Source: Nitriliruptoraceae bacterium
Lineage (GTDB): Bacteria; Actinomycetota; Nitriliruptoria; Nitriliruptorales; Nitriliruptoraceae
Assembly (NCBI GenBank): GCA_007120565.1
Contig: SKNK01000512.1
Coordinates: 1 to 12,430 of the forward strand
Length of the DNA stretch: 12,430 bases
Direction: 5' to 3'
Position numbers and translations under genes: made by a program. The notes beneath the pieces were generated by a model that saw only the letters and a program-made list of their open reading frames with translations, did not search any database and was not told where the DNA came from. Position 1 is the stretch's first letter, and every line of letters starts with the position of its first letter. Below, one piece after another: positions 6,606-12,430 of the stretch.

Positions 6606-7443
6606 CGGTGAGGAGGCTGCGGACCAGGACCTCGACATCCCTGACGGCCCCACGATCGAGATCCGCGGCCAGGACTTCTCCGAAGCCATCACCCTCGCGG
6701 AGGTCTACGGGCAGTACCTCGACGCGCTCGGGTACGACGTCGATATCCACTCGCCGGCGGGCTTCCGCGATGAGGCGGTGAGCGACCTCGAAGCCGGCAC
6801 CCTGAACATGATCGTCGACTACATCGGTGGATCGCAGGCACAGCTGGCGCCGGACGCCGAGCCGTCCTCGGACCCCGACGAGGTGATGGAGATCATCAGC
6901 GAGGCCTACGCCGACATCGGCGCCACCGTGCTCGACTACACCCCGGCGATCGACGGTGACGCGTTCGTGGTCCGCGGCGACCTCGATGCGGAGACCATCT
7001 CCGACGTTGCCGACATGGACCTGGTGCTCGGTGCTTCCGCTCAGTGCTTCGAGCGGCCACAGTGCTACATCGGGTTCACCGACGTGTACGGCATCGAGTT
7101 CGCGGACACCCAGACCATCGAGTTCGGCCCACTGCTCGGCGAAGCGTTGGACGCGGGTGAGGTCGACGCGGTCGTCTGGAACGACACGGCGCCGCAGATC
7201 GAAGAGTTCGGGTTCAAGGTCCTCGAGGACGACGAGGGGATCTTCCCGGCACAGAACATCGCGCCGATCCTCGATGATTCCCTCATCGAGGCCTACGGCG
7301 ACGACCTCGTCAACGCCATCAACGAGCTGAGCGCGATGATCACCACCGACGATCTGCTGGACTGGAACTTCGAGACCGACATCGAGTTCCGCGAGTCCGA
7401 CGACGTCGCAACCGAGTGGCTCGAGGAGCAAGGCCTGATCTAG
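6532..7443 (+). CDS. Quaternary amine ABC transporter substrate-binding lipoprotein (OpuCC/ProX-like)
   Basis: A 303-residue exported lipoprotein. Of two in-frame ATGs I chose 6532, because GGAG (6522-6525) lies 6 nt upstream; the ATG at 6526 would abut it. The signal peptide is MRNR, then a hydrophobic run ending LLLAAC, with C23 as the lipid-modified residue. The OpuAC-type fold follows: PTIEIRGQDFSEAITLAEVY (40-59) in lobe 1 and MIVDYIGGSQAQL in the ligand cleft region. ASAQCFERPQCYIGFTDVYG (168-187) has the paired cysteines C172 and C178, often seen in actinobacterial members and able to form a disulfide. EVDAVVWNDTAP (210-221) follows. The mature chain has 69 Asp/Glu, only 6 Lys/Arg and a single Lys, which suits a salt-exposed protein. 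It delivers osmolyte to the two permeases. Confidence 0.94.
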   Translation: MRNRTSATLTSLLAITALLLAACGNGEEAADQDLDIPDGPTIEIRGQDFSEAITLAEVYGQYLDALGYDVDIHSPAGFRDEAVSDLEAGTLNMIVDYIGGSQAQLAPDAEPSSDPDEVMEIISEAYADIGATVLDYTPAIDGDAFVVRGDLDAETISDVADMDLVLGASAQCFERPQCYIGFTDVYGIEFADTQTIEFGPLLGEALDAGEVDAVVWNDTAPQIEEFGFKVLEDDEGIFPAQNIAPILDDSLIEAYGDDLVNAINELSAMITTDDLLDWNFETDIEFRESDDVATEWLEEQGLI

Positions 7444-7466
7444 AGCCAGGCGGTGACCTGAGCCAG

Positions 7467-7503
7467 ATGGACCCGTCCTGCGCACGGCGCACGACGGGTC
7501 CAT
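7467..7503 (+). terminator. Hairpin terminator of the osmolyte importer operon
   Basis: ATGGACCCGTC (7467-7477) and GACGGGTCCAT (7493-7503) are perfect 11-bp arms. The loop can fold further, GCGC/GCGC around ACG. It lies 23 nt after the lipoprotein stop and before the next gene's ribosome binding site. Only a short CCTTTC follows, so termination may be partial or need Rho. Confidence 0.75.
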
Positions 7504-7536
7504 CCTTTCGAGGCGACGAACCCAAGGGAGGTACGC

Positions 7537-8016
7537 ATGGACCTCAGCGACCTCGAAGAGGTGCTCGATCAAGCACGGCTCTGGGGCGCGGAACTGGATC
7601 CGCGCTTCCGGGTCCTGGCCACCACCTTGGAACTCGCTGCCGGATCAGGTCCGTGGGAGCTCGGCGCGGATCGCCGGATACAGCTGCTGTGCTTCCCCGT
7701 GTCGACGATCCTGGCATCCTTGCGACGGACCTCGGTCGTTCCGCCGGAGCAGGTCACCTTCACGACCGAGCAGCTGGTGGACGTGACGGCCGGGTTCGGG
7801 GGAGCGGTCCTCGAACCACCGATCTTCGGCCGGCCGCAGCCAGCACCAGGGGAGTGGGGGCCGGCGTTCAGCCTGCAGGGGAGCTCCTCCGCGCCGGACG
7901 GACGCCTCCGCACCATCACGCTGGCGGTTGCTGACGCGGAGGCGCGACTAGAGGTGTTCGCCCGGTTCGATGCCCTCGAGGTCCGCGACGCCCAGGGGGA
8001 GGAACTCCTCGGGTGA
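7537..8016 (+). CDS. Hypothetical protein, 159 residues
   Basis: I do not recognise a named family. The start is well supported: AGGGAGG (7525-7531) lies 5 nt before the ATG. The protein is soluble-looking, with no signal peptide, membrane segment or known metal motif. Residues 1-35 are an amphipathic helical region (LEEVLDQARLWGAELDPRFR...ATTLEL). Residues 45-66 look like a core helix or strand (DRRIQLLCFPVSTILASLRR). Residues 68-115 are Pro/Gly-rich with FGGAVLEPPIFGRP. Residues 123-150 alternate strand-like and charged residues (RLRTITLAVADAEARLEVFARFDALEV). The LCFPVSTILASLR segment reads like a DNA- or lipid-facing surface in some mycobacterial and streptomycete unknowns, but that is only an impression. 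It stands alone between the importer terminator and the operator of the next gene. Confidence 0.8.
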   Translation: MDLSDLEEVLDQARLWGAELDPRFRVLATTLELAAGSGPWELGADRRIQLLCFPVSTILASLRRTSVVPPEQVTFTTEQLVDVTAGFGGAVLEPPIFGRPQPAPGEWGPAFSLQGSSSAPDGRLRTITLAVADAEARLEVFARFDALEVRDAQGEELLG

Positions 8017-8033
8017 CCAGCCGCCGTCGTGCC

Positions 8034-8075
8034 CGTCATATAACGTGGTAGAGTGAGACCGTTATATAACGTGGT
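8034..8075. promoter_or_regulatory. Two AT-rich palindromic operator-like sites
   Basis: ATATAACGTGGT occurs at 8038-8049 and again at 8064-8075. The second copy is the right half of a perfect 12-bp palindrome CGTTATATAACG (8060-8071). The first is the same with one changed base, CGTCATATAACG (8034-8045). The centres are 26 bp apart, about 2.5 helical turns. The block is strikingly AT-rich for this genome and lies 48 bp before the start of a predicted RHH protein. Each copy also contains TATAAC, a possible -10 hexamer (8039-8044 and 8065-8070), without a good -35. Autorepression through these sites is the simplest reading. Confidence 0.6.
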
Positions 8076-8122
8076 TGGGAGGGGCGAGGTTGCTCTGATC
8101 CGTCGGCTCGGGAGGTTGCGAT

Positions 8123-8530
8123 ATGGCCACGACACGATCGAGATCCGGGTCTCGAACCCCTTCTGAGCGCCGTCATGTGGGGTTGACCCTGCCTCGGGGC
8201 GTCAAACAGCGGGTGATCGAGGCAGCGGGAGTGCTGGATTGGTCCGCGGGGGACTGGGTGCTGGCCGCCGCCGCGGAACAGGGAGCCAGACTTCGCGAGG
8301 CGCTGCAGGGACGGGAGGTACGGAAACGACCTGCGGTCCCGGAGGCGACCTTCACCGCCCTGTATCTCACCCTCGACGAGCGCGACGAGCTCGATGATCA
8401 GGCCGTCGCTTGCCAGCTGAACCGATCGGCCTTCGTCACGGCCGTGTCACAGCTCGGCCTGGGTGACGAGCTCGCGGACGTGCTCGCACCCTTGTCGCCC
8501 CCGACCTCGGAAGACGGAGGATCGAGATGA
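8123..8530 (+). CDS. Putative DNA-binding protein with two tandem ribbon-helix-helix folds
   Basis: A 135-residue protein; the ATG has GGGAGG (8110-8115) 7 nt upstream. After a basic N-tail (2-18, RSRSGSRTPSERR) the chain shows two copies of strand-helix-helix. Copy 1 has the strand HVGLTLP (18-24), helix A 25-38 and helix B 41-57. Copy 2 has the strand FTALYLTL (77-84), helix A 85-98 and helix B 101-113. In both copies LTL is followed after the same 17 residues by SA: L21 to S41 and L82 to S102, a 61-residue offset. RHH proteins normally bind DNA as dimers of one fold; two in one chain would make a single-chain dimer, as in plasmid F TraY. The upstream palindromes are plausible targets. It could be an antitoxin-like regulator, but no toxin gene follows. 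Assignment is by pattern, not by search. Confidence 0.72.
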   Translation: MATTRSRSGSRTPSERRHVGLTLPRGVKQRVIEAAGVLDWSAGDWVLAAAAEQGARLREALQGREVRKRPAVPEATFTALYLTLDERDELDDQAVACQLNRSAFVTAVSQLGLGDELADVLAPLSPPTSEDGGSR

Positions 8531-8595
8531 CCGGCTCCGCCGTCCCCGCACCCGCAGCGCTCGACGTTCGAGAGGGGCGAGGCGAGAGGGGATGA
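8527..8595 (+). CDS. Possible 22-residue micropeptide ORF overlapping the RHH gene
   Basis: The ATG at 8527 overlaps the RHH stop as ATGA and has a textbook GGAGG (8516-8520) 6 nt upstream. The peptide begins MTGSAVPAPAALDV and ends in Arg/Gly/Glu-rich residues at TGA 8593-8595. The start signal is better than that of several real genes here, but the peptide matches no known toxin. It may instead be the start of a gene cut short by mutation. Confidence 0.35.
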   Translation: MTGSAVPAPAALDVREGRGERG

Positions 8596-8642
8596 GCGAC
8601 GGTGGGGTCAACCGGACCTTCCCAGCACCGTGGCAACCGTAG
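8592..8642 (+). CDS. Possible 16-residue micropeptide ORF chained to the previous one
   Basis: The ATG at 8592 again overlaps the preceding TGA as ATGA. The peptide is MSDGGVNRTFPAPWQP, ending at TAG 8640-8642. A purine-rich stretch, GAGAGGGG, abuts the start with almost no spacing. It is much weaker than the preceding ORF and may be chance. Confidence 0.2.
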   Translation: MSDGGVNRTFPAPWQP

Positions 8643-8720
8643 GTTTACGTAATGTTACTTATGGGGGAATCAGGGCGTGCGTGAGAGCGGTTCGTTCGCC
8701 GGATACGCCGGAGAAGACGT

Positions 8721-8798
8721 CAGACCGGCAGCAACACCGTCCTCAGCCTGCGCACGGGCGGACGATGCTCCGTGAGCGGTGCTGAGGCCGTCGGTCTG
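8721..8798. terminator. Long imperfect hairpin between convergent genes
   Basis: Nested perfect arms: CAGACCG (8721-8727) with CGGTCTG (8792-8798), CCTCAGC (8741-8747) with GCTGAGG (8781-8787), and CACGG (8753-8757) with CCGTG (8770-8774). Its position, 33 bp beyond the MFS stop, fits a bidirectional terminator, but no T tract is present. A small structured RNA is the alternative. Confidence 0.4.
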
Positions 8799-8830
8799 TC
8801 TGGACGACACGGGTCAGCGCGCGTCGTCGG

Positions 8831-10216
8831 TCAGTCGTCGCCGCGCTCAGCGACACGTTCTGCCTGGAACACCAGTAGGCCGGCGAGCAACATCGCACCA
8901 GCTGCGCAGAGCCACGCGACCAGGTAGCCCGGCCCAGCGGCCAGAGCCCCGAAGCTCAAGGGTCCGAGGGCGCCACCCGACGCGAGGCCGGCGAGGATCG
9001 TCCCTGCGGCTCGGGCGGGACGTTCGGGTAGGAGACGGACGGCCGCGAAGAACGCGAGCCCGGTCCAACCCCAGCCCCCGCCGAAGGCCAGCAGCGCGCC
9101 GACGAGGGTCCACCCCGGCCCGCCGACCGCGATCGCCGCCAGTCCCATCGCACCGACGACCATCAGGCCGCCCATGATCCGACGTTCGCTCCCGCCACGT
9201 CGGTCAGCCGTGGCCCCGGCAGCCAACCGACTGAGGATGCCGGCGACGCTGGCACTCGCCAGCAGGATGCCCGCAGCGGACTCGCTGACACCGGTCGCGA
9301 CCGATGACGACACCAGGAAGGTCGGCGCGGAGTTCCCTGCCGCTCCCGCGAGCCCCGAAGCGATCGCGAGGAGCAGCAGTGCACGGCGAGCCGACACCGG
9401 GACCACGGTGCTGGCAGCTGGTCGATCCGGCTCCGGAGATCCGTGGCGGTGGTCACCGAGCGAAGGTTCTGGCTCGGCATCGACGACCGCGCCGTCGTCT
9501 CGGACCGGCGCTCCGTCGTGGATACGTTCGTCTCCCTCGGAGGGCGGCGCTGCGGCTGGCACCGCCGAGGCGGTCGCGTCGGCAACGGAACGGTCCCGTC
9601 CGCCGCCCCGGTCGACTCCGAGCGGGCTCGATCCGGGACCGAAGCGGTCCAGTCCGCCGGGTACGGCGATGAGGACGAGCACGCCCAGTGCCGCCGCCAA
9701 GGCGTAGGCCGGCCGCCACCCCAGCTGCGCGCCGAGGATCGGCACCATCATCCCGGCGAGCAGCGAGGCGATAGGGATGCTGGCTTCCTTGCCTCCGAAG
9801 GCCAATCCCTGACGCCGGAGGGGTACGCCGGTGGAGATCGCTCGCGCTCCCCCGGTGTCTGCCAACGGCACCGATGCGCCGGCGAGGACGAACAACAGCA
9901 ACAGGATCCAGAACGAGTGCGCGAGCAGCGCGATAGCGGCCGCGGTCGTGGCTGCGAGTGCGACCCCGGTCCGCAGGGCCGCCGACGAGCCGATCCGATC
10001 GGTGATGACACCGCCCGGGAAGGAACAGATCGCGCCGGAGAGGAAGAACACCGCGACCAGTCCCCCGATGGCGACCTCGTCGACCCCGAGGTCGGCGCTG
10101 ATCCGTGGGGCGAGGGCACCGAGCAGGAAGACCGGCAGCGCAGAACACGCCAAGGTGAACGCCGCGGTGGCAACCACCCTGCCTGGCCCTGGACGGGCGA
10201 CGCGTCCACGCATCAT
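8831..10216 (-). CDS. Major facilitator superfamily transporter
   Basis: A 461-residue membrane protein with twelve hydrophobic segments in two sets of six. The halves are separated by a charged, Pro/Asp-rich cytoplasmic loop at about 190-275, longer than usual. An MFS motif A-like turn occurs in each half: GGVITDRIGSSAALR (68-82) and AGATADRRGGSERR (333-346). The segment GGKEASIPIASLLAGMMVP (141-159) resembles uncharacterised CynX-like or sugar/drug transporters. I start at the first of two adjacent ATGs (10214-10216). No Shine-Dalgarno is visible; an in-frame GTG at 10232-10234 is an alternative. The frame runs open to 10516 but is Arg/Ser-rich there and overlaps the permease gene, so I reject that extension. 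It lies 34 nt after the ABC-2 permease and is probably in the same operon. The substrate is unknown. Confidence 0.88.
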   Translation of the reverse strand: MMRGRVARPGPGRVVATAAFTLACSALPVFLLGALAPRISADLGVDEVAIGGLVAVFFLSGAICSFPGGVITDRIGSSAALRTGVALAATTAAAIALLAHSFWILLLLFVLAGASVPLADTGGARAISTGVPLRRQGLAFGGKEASIPIASLLAGMMVPILGAQLGWRPAYALAAALGVLVLIAVPGGLDRFGPGSSPLGVDRGGGRDRSVADATASAVPAAAPPSEGDERIHDGAPVRDDGAVVDAEPEPSLGDHRHGSPEPDRPAASTVVPVSARRALLLLAIASGLAGAAGNSAPTFLVSSSVATGVSESAAGILLASASVAGILSRLAAGATADRRGGSERRIMGGLMVVGAMGLAAIAVGGPGWTLVGALLAFGGGWGWTGLAFFAAVRLLPERPARAAGTILAGLASGGALGPLSFGALAAGPGYLVAWLCAAGAMLLAGLLVFQAERVAERGDD

Positions 10217-10250
10217 GGTGGTGTCGGGAGACACGGAAGGAACGATCCCA

Positions 10251-11075
10251 TCACGACATGGAGCGGAAACGTCGGACCGCGATCGGGATGATGACCGCCA
10301 TGATGCCGACGCACCAGGCGATGGCGAGCAGTGCCGGCCGCAACGCCTCGCCGCCGATCGACAGAGCGCGTGCGGTATCCGCCGCGTGGGTGAGCGGGCT
10401 CTGAGACGCGAAGGCCGCGAGCCAGCCGGGCATGGTCTCGAGGGGAACGAAGATGGAACTCGCGAACACCAGGGGGAACAACACGACGAAGCCGGCGGTC
10501 TGCGCCGCTTCAGCACCTGGGACGTACAGCGCCAAGCAGATGAACAGCCAGCTCATCATCAGGCCGAACAGCGCGACGATCAGCACCGCACCGACGGCCG
10601 AGACCACGCCCTCGGTGAACCGGAAGCCGATGAGGTAGGCGACGGCGATCATCAGCATGATCACCGCGATCGAGCGGACGAGGTCGGCGATGGTCCGCCC
10701 CCCGAGGACCGCGACCCGCGACATGGGCATCGAACGGAACCGGTCGACGACACCCCGCTCGAGATCCTCAGCCAGCCCCACCGCGGTCTGGGTCGACCGG
10801 AAGGCCGAGGACTGGACGAAGATCCCGGGGAGCAGGTAGTCGATGTAGGAGATGTCCCCCGGCAGCGCCGCGCCGGCGATCCCACCGAAGACGAACGAGA
10901 ACAGCACCACGAACATCACGGGCTGGATCGTGGAGAACACCAGCAGCCGGGGTTGCCGGATGAAGTGGCGTAGGTTGCGCTTGGTGACCGTCCAGGTGTC
11001 GCGCATCTGCCAGTAGGCCTGCGCCACCACGCCCTCCGGCTCAGCGGGGTGTCGGGTTATCGCGCTCGCCGTCAT
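10251..11075 (-). CDS. ABC-2 type permease (DrrB-like drug/daunorubicin exporter family)
   Basis: A 274-residue integral membrane protein, the transmembrane half of an exporter. The ATG overlaps the ATPase stop by 4 bp and has AGGAGG (complement of 11083-11088) 7 nt upstream. Features in order: an amphipathic N-terminal part with TKRNLRHFIRQPRLL (31-45), TM1 (46-64), DYLLPGIFVQS (79-89), and ERGVVDRFRSMPMSR (106-120), the cytoplasmic coupling helix typical of the family. TM segments lie at about 130-150, 158-183, 192-211 and 247-267. The signature FVPLETMPGWLAAFASQSPLTHAADTAR (209-236) is characteristic. Known relatives export anthracyclines, lipids or glycolipids; the substrate here is not predictable. 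Confidence 0.93.
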   Translation of the reverse strand: MTASAITRHPAEPEGVVAQAYWQMRDTWTVTKRNLRHFIRQPRLLVFSTIQPVMFVVLFSFVFGGIAGAALPGDISYIDYLLPGIFVQSSAFRSTQTAVGLAEDLERGVVDRFRSMPMSRVAVLGGRTIADLVRSIAVIMLMIAVAYLIGFRFTEGVVSAVGAVLIVALFGLMMSWLFICLALYVPGAEAAQTAGFVVLFPLVFASSIFVPLETMPGWLAAFASQSPLTHAADTARALSIGGEALRPALLAIAWCVGIMAVIIPIAVRRFRSMS

Positions 11076-12049
11076 GCGACCACCTCCTGCACGTCGTCGC
11101 CGTCGGGTGCGGACTCGGCCAGTTCCCCCGTGAGCTCGAGGAAGACGTCGTCGAGCGTCGGACGGCGCAAGCCCAGGTCGCGGACCTGGATCTCGGAGGA
11201 GTTCAAGGTGGCGGCCACCTCGCCGACAACCTCCAGCGGATCCCGGTCGATGACCGCAACACGCACGGTGCGACCCCCGCTGGCGGCTTCGGCCCCCGGC
11301 AGCGCGTCGAGCGCGCGGTTGAGGTCGGCGGGGTCGGCGAGAACGATGTCCACCACCTGTCCCCCGACCTGGTCCTTGAGCTCGTCGCCGGTCCCCTTGG
11401 CGATGATGTGGCCGTGGTCGATGACCGCGATGCGGTCCGCCAACTGGTCCGCTTCCTCGAGGTACTGGGTGGTCAGGAGCAGGGTCATGCCTTCGTCAAC
11501 GAGTTCGCGGGTGATGTCCCAGATCGAGTTGCGCGACCGGGGGTCGAGTCCGGTCGTCGGCTCGTCGAGGAACAGCAGGTCCGGACGCACGAGCAGGCTG
11601 GACGCGAGATCCAGGCGTCGGCGCATCCCCCCCGAGTAGGTCCGAGCCGGCCGGTTGGCCGCGAAAGCCAGGTCGAATCGCTCCAACAGTTCGTCAGCAC
11701 GTCGCCGCGCATCCTTGGTAGAGAGATGGAACAGCTCCCCGAACATGCGGAGGTTCTCACGCCCCGTCAGCAGTTCGTCCACGGCGGCGTACTGTCCGGT
11801 CAGCCCGATCTTGCGGCGTACCTGCGCCGCCTCGTGCACCACGTCGTGGCCGAGAACCCGGGCGGTGCCGCTGGTCGGGGTCAAGAGCGTCGCGAGCACA
11901 CGCACGAGGGTGGTCTTGCCCGCCCCGTTCGGACCGAGCAGGCCGAGGACCTCCCCCTCGTCGACGGTCAGGTTCACCCCCGTCAGGGCTTCGGTGTCAC
12001 CGAAGTTCTTACGCACGTTCTCGACGGACACAGCGGGTACAGCGGACAC
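11072..12049 (-). CDS. ABC exporter ATP-binding protein (DrrA-like)
   Basis: A 325-residue ATPase. I start at the GTG (12047-12049) because GGAG (complement of 12056-12059) lies 6 nt upstream and the ABC fold begins directly after. The frame continues to an ATG at 12142, but that extension is Pro/His-rich and unlike the family. Walker A GPNGAGKTT is at 39-47, Q-loop Q86, signature YSGGMRRRLDLA at 138-149 and Walker B LLFLDEPTTGLD at 158-169. The usual switch histidine is replaced in TTQYLEEADQLADR (193-206), as is normal for DrrA. The C-terminal domain about 230-310 ends RRPTLDDVFLELTG, the DrrA hallmark. It pairs with the overlapping ABC-2 permease. Daunorubicin-type resistance is the family name, not a proven substrate. 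Confidence 0.95.
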   Translation of the reverse strand: MSAVPAVSVENVRKNFGDTEALTGVNLTVDEGEVLGLLGPNGAGKTTLVRVLATLLTPTSGTARVLGHDVVHEAAQVRRKIGLTGQYAAVDELLTGRENLRMFGELFHLSTKDARRRADELLERFDLAFAANRPARTYSGGMRRRLDLASSLLVRPDLLFLDEPTTGLDPRSRNSIWDITRELVDEGMTLLLTTQYLEEADQLADRIAVIDHGHIIAKGTGDELKDQVGGQVVDIVLADPADLNRALDALPGAEAASGGRTVRVAVIDRDPLEVVGEVAATLNSSEIQVRDLGLRRPTLDDVFLELTGELAESAPDGDDVQEVVA

Positions 12050-12107
12050 GGATGACTCCGAGAAGTGAGGATGACGTGGAGGACGTACGGGACGGGGAGG
12101 TGGACAG

Positions 12108-12130
12108 CCAACGCCAGAGCCTGGCGATGG
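12108..12130 (-). terminator. Small hairpin between the cupin gene and the exporter operon
   Basis: CGCCAG (12112-12117) and CTGGCG (12121-12126) pair around AGC. Three more pairs (CCA 12108-12110 with TGG 12128-12130) lie beyond an A-A mismatch. It falls 50 nt after the cupin stop on the minus strand, where a terminator would be expected, but there is no T tract in that direction. It could also be an operator for the exporter operon. Confidence 0.25.
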
Positions 12131-12180
12131 GTGTTCGTGCAACGACCGGGGCGACGACGGTACCCGCGACTCCGCAGGGT

Positions 12181-12430
12181 TCAGGTGTACTCGATGATGA
12201 GCACGGCTTCGGAGTCCGGCTCCAGGGCCTCGTATCGGTGGGCAACGTCCCCGGCGAAGCTGGCCAGATCACCGGACTCGAGCTCAACCAGTCCGTCGAC
12301 CGGACCGACGCTGACCCGACCGGAGACGACCAGTACGTGCTCGGTCGTCCCTGGCGTGTGCGGTTCCGCGTCGCGTGCCTGCGAGGGTTCGAGAGCCAGA
12401 GCGTAGATCTCGGTACGGCTCCCGTGGGCG
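12181..12430 (-). CDS. Cupin-domain protein, C-terminal part (probably XRE-cupin transcriptional regulator), truncated by window edge
   Basis: Reading the minus strand from 12429, the frame is open to TGA at 12181-12183 and gives about 82 residues. It begins AHGSRTEIYALALEP, continues EPHTPGTTEHVLVVSGRV and SGDLASFAGDVAHRYEAL, and ends AVLIIEYT. This is a cupin_2 barrel; PHTPGTTEHV and the later AHRYEA correspond to the two cupin motifs and supply several histidines. This C-terminal pattern is common in regulators that carry an N-terminal XRE helix-turn-helix and sense a small ligand, but that domain would lie outside the window. The gene ends 131 bp upstream of the exporter ATPase on the same strand, making it a candidate regulator or first gene of that unit. 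A stand-alone cupin is possible. Confidence 0.82.
   Translation of the reverse strand, partial: AHGSRTEIYALALEPSQARDAEPHTPGTTEHVLVVSGRVSVGPVDGLVELESGDLASFAGDVAHRYEALEPDSEAVLIIEYT

Larger units (their letters stand above)
8531..8830. other. 300-bp region between convergent units: micro-ORFs, AT-rich patch and long hairpin
   Basis: No ordinary-sized gene is supported. The left third holds the two micro-ORFs. At 8644-8662 there is an abrupt AT-rich patch containing the palindrome TTACGTAA (8645-8652) and TAATGT, which fits a -10. A 9-bp-spaced direct repeat CGCCGGA (8697-8703 and 8706-8712) precedes a long imperfect hairpin at 8721-8798. The region separates the RHH unit from the convergent MFS gene. 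Confidence 0.55.

Noticed and set aside
6568..7572. 334-codon frame antisense to the binding lipoprotein
   Set aside because: A shadow frame; it also reads through the terminator hairpin at 7467-7503.
8034..8075. CRISPR array
   Set aside because: Only two 12-bp copies, palindromic and with a short spacer; this fits operator DNA and there are no cas genes.
8123..8642. Complete toxin-antitoxin pair
   Set aside because: An antitoxin-like RHH protein is present, but the downstream ORFs of 22 and 16 codons match no toxin I know, so a TA system cannot be claimed.
8644..8662. Phage or integrase attachment site
   Set aside because: No integrase, tRNA gene or second copy of the sequence is visible in the window.
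10217..10516. 100-codon open extension upstream of the MFS gene
   Set aside because: Arg/Ser/Pro-rich composition with no hydrophobic pattern, and it lies antiphase inside the well-supported ABC-2 permease gene.
12050..12142. Longer start for the DrrA-like ATPase
   Set aside because: The added 31 residues are Pro/His-rich and the GTG at 12047-12049 has GGAG at 6 nt.

Overview
This window looks like chromosomal DNA of a GC-rich actinobacterium. The codons end almost always in G or C. The pairing of a bifunctional-nuclease-family gene with a MerR regulator starting GYRGPT...TYRQLDYWART matches the mycobacterial Rv1829-Rv1830 neighbourhood (recalled, not searched). A complete OpuC-type osmolyte importer and its extremely acidic binding lipoprotein (69 Asp+Glu, 6 Lys+Arg in the mature part) suggest a salt-exposed organism. 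A deep-branching, halotolerant group such as Nitriliruptoria would fit, but that placement is inference.

Layout. (1) 1-1316, + strand: the end of a D,D-carboxypeptidase gene, then a bifunctional nuclease family gene. (2) 1317-1753: a 437-bp non-coding stretch with two 15-bp direct repeats exactly 30 bp apart, a sigma70-like promoter and two strong consecutive hairpins in the presumed leader. (3) 1754-2302: a MerR regulator of the cell-division-linked actinobacterial type. Its stop codon overlaps that of the convergent gene. (4) 2299-3813, - strand: leucyl aminopeptidase pepA with every metal-binding and catalytic residue. (5) 3814-3985: a divergent promoter region with three back-to-back inverted repeats. 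(6) 3986-7443, + strand: a four-gene OpuC/ProU-type quaternary-amine ABC importer (ATPase with CBS domains, two permeases, lipoprotein), every gene overlapping the next, closed by a hairpin terminator. (7) 7537-8016: a conserved-looking hypothetical protein. (8) 8034-8642: a small regulator predicted to carry two ribbon-helix-helix (RHH) folds in one chain, preceded by two AT-rich palindromic sites and followed by two micro-ORFs chained by ATGA overlaps. (9) 8643-8830: an AT-rich patch and a long hairpin between convergent units. (10) 8831-12049, - strand: a presumed efflux operon in transcription order DrrA-like ATPase, DrrB-like ABC-2 permease and an MFS transporter. (11) 12181-12430, - strand: the C-terminal cupin domain of a gene that continues past the window and is probably an XRE-cupin regulator.

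How the genes work together. Region 1-3 is a peptidoglycan and cell-cycle neighbourhood. Region 6 imports compatible solutes such as glycine betaine, with the CBS domains as the likely ionic or nucleotide sensor. Region 10 is an export module, with the cupin gene a candidate regulator upstream of it. The least explained part is 8017-8830: a single-chain double-RHH protein with its own paired operator, possible micropeptides and a structured non-coding tail. No transposase, integrase, CRISPR array, tRNA or rRNA was seen.
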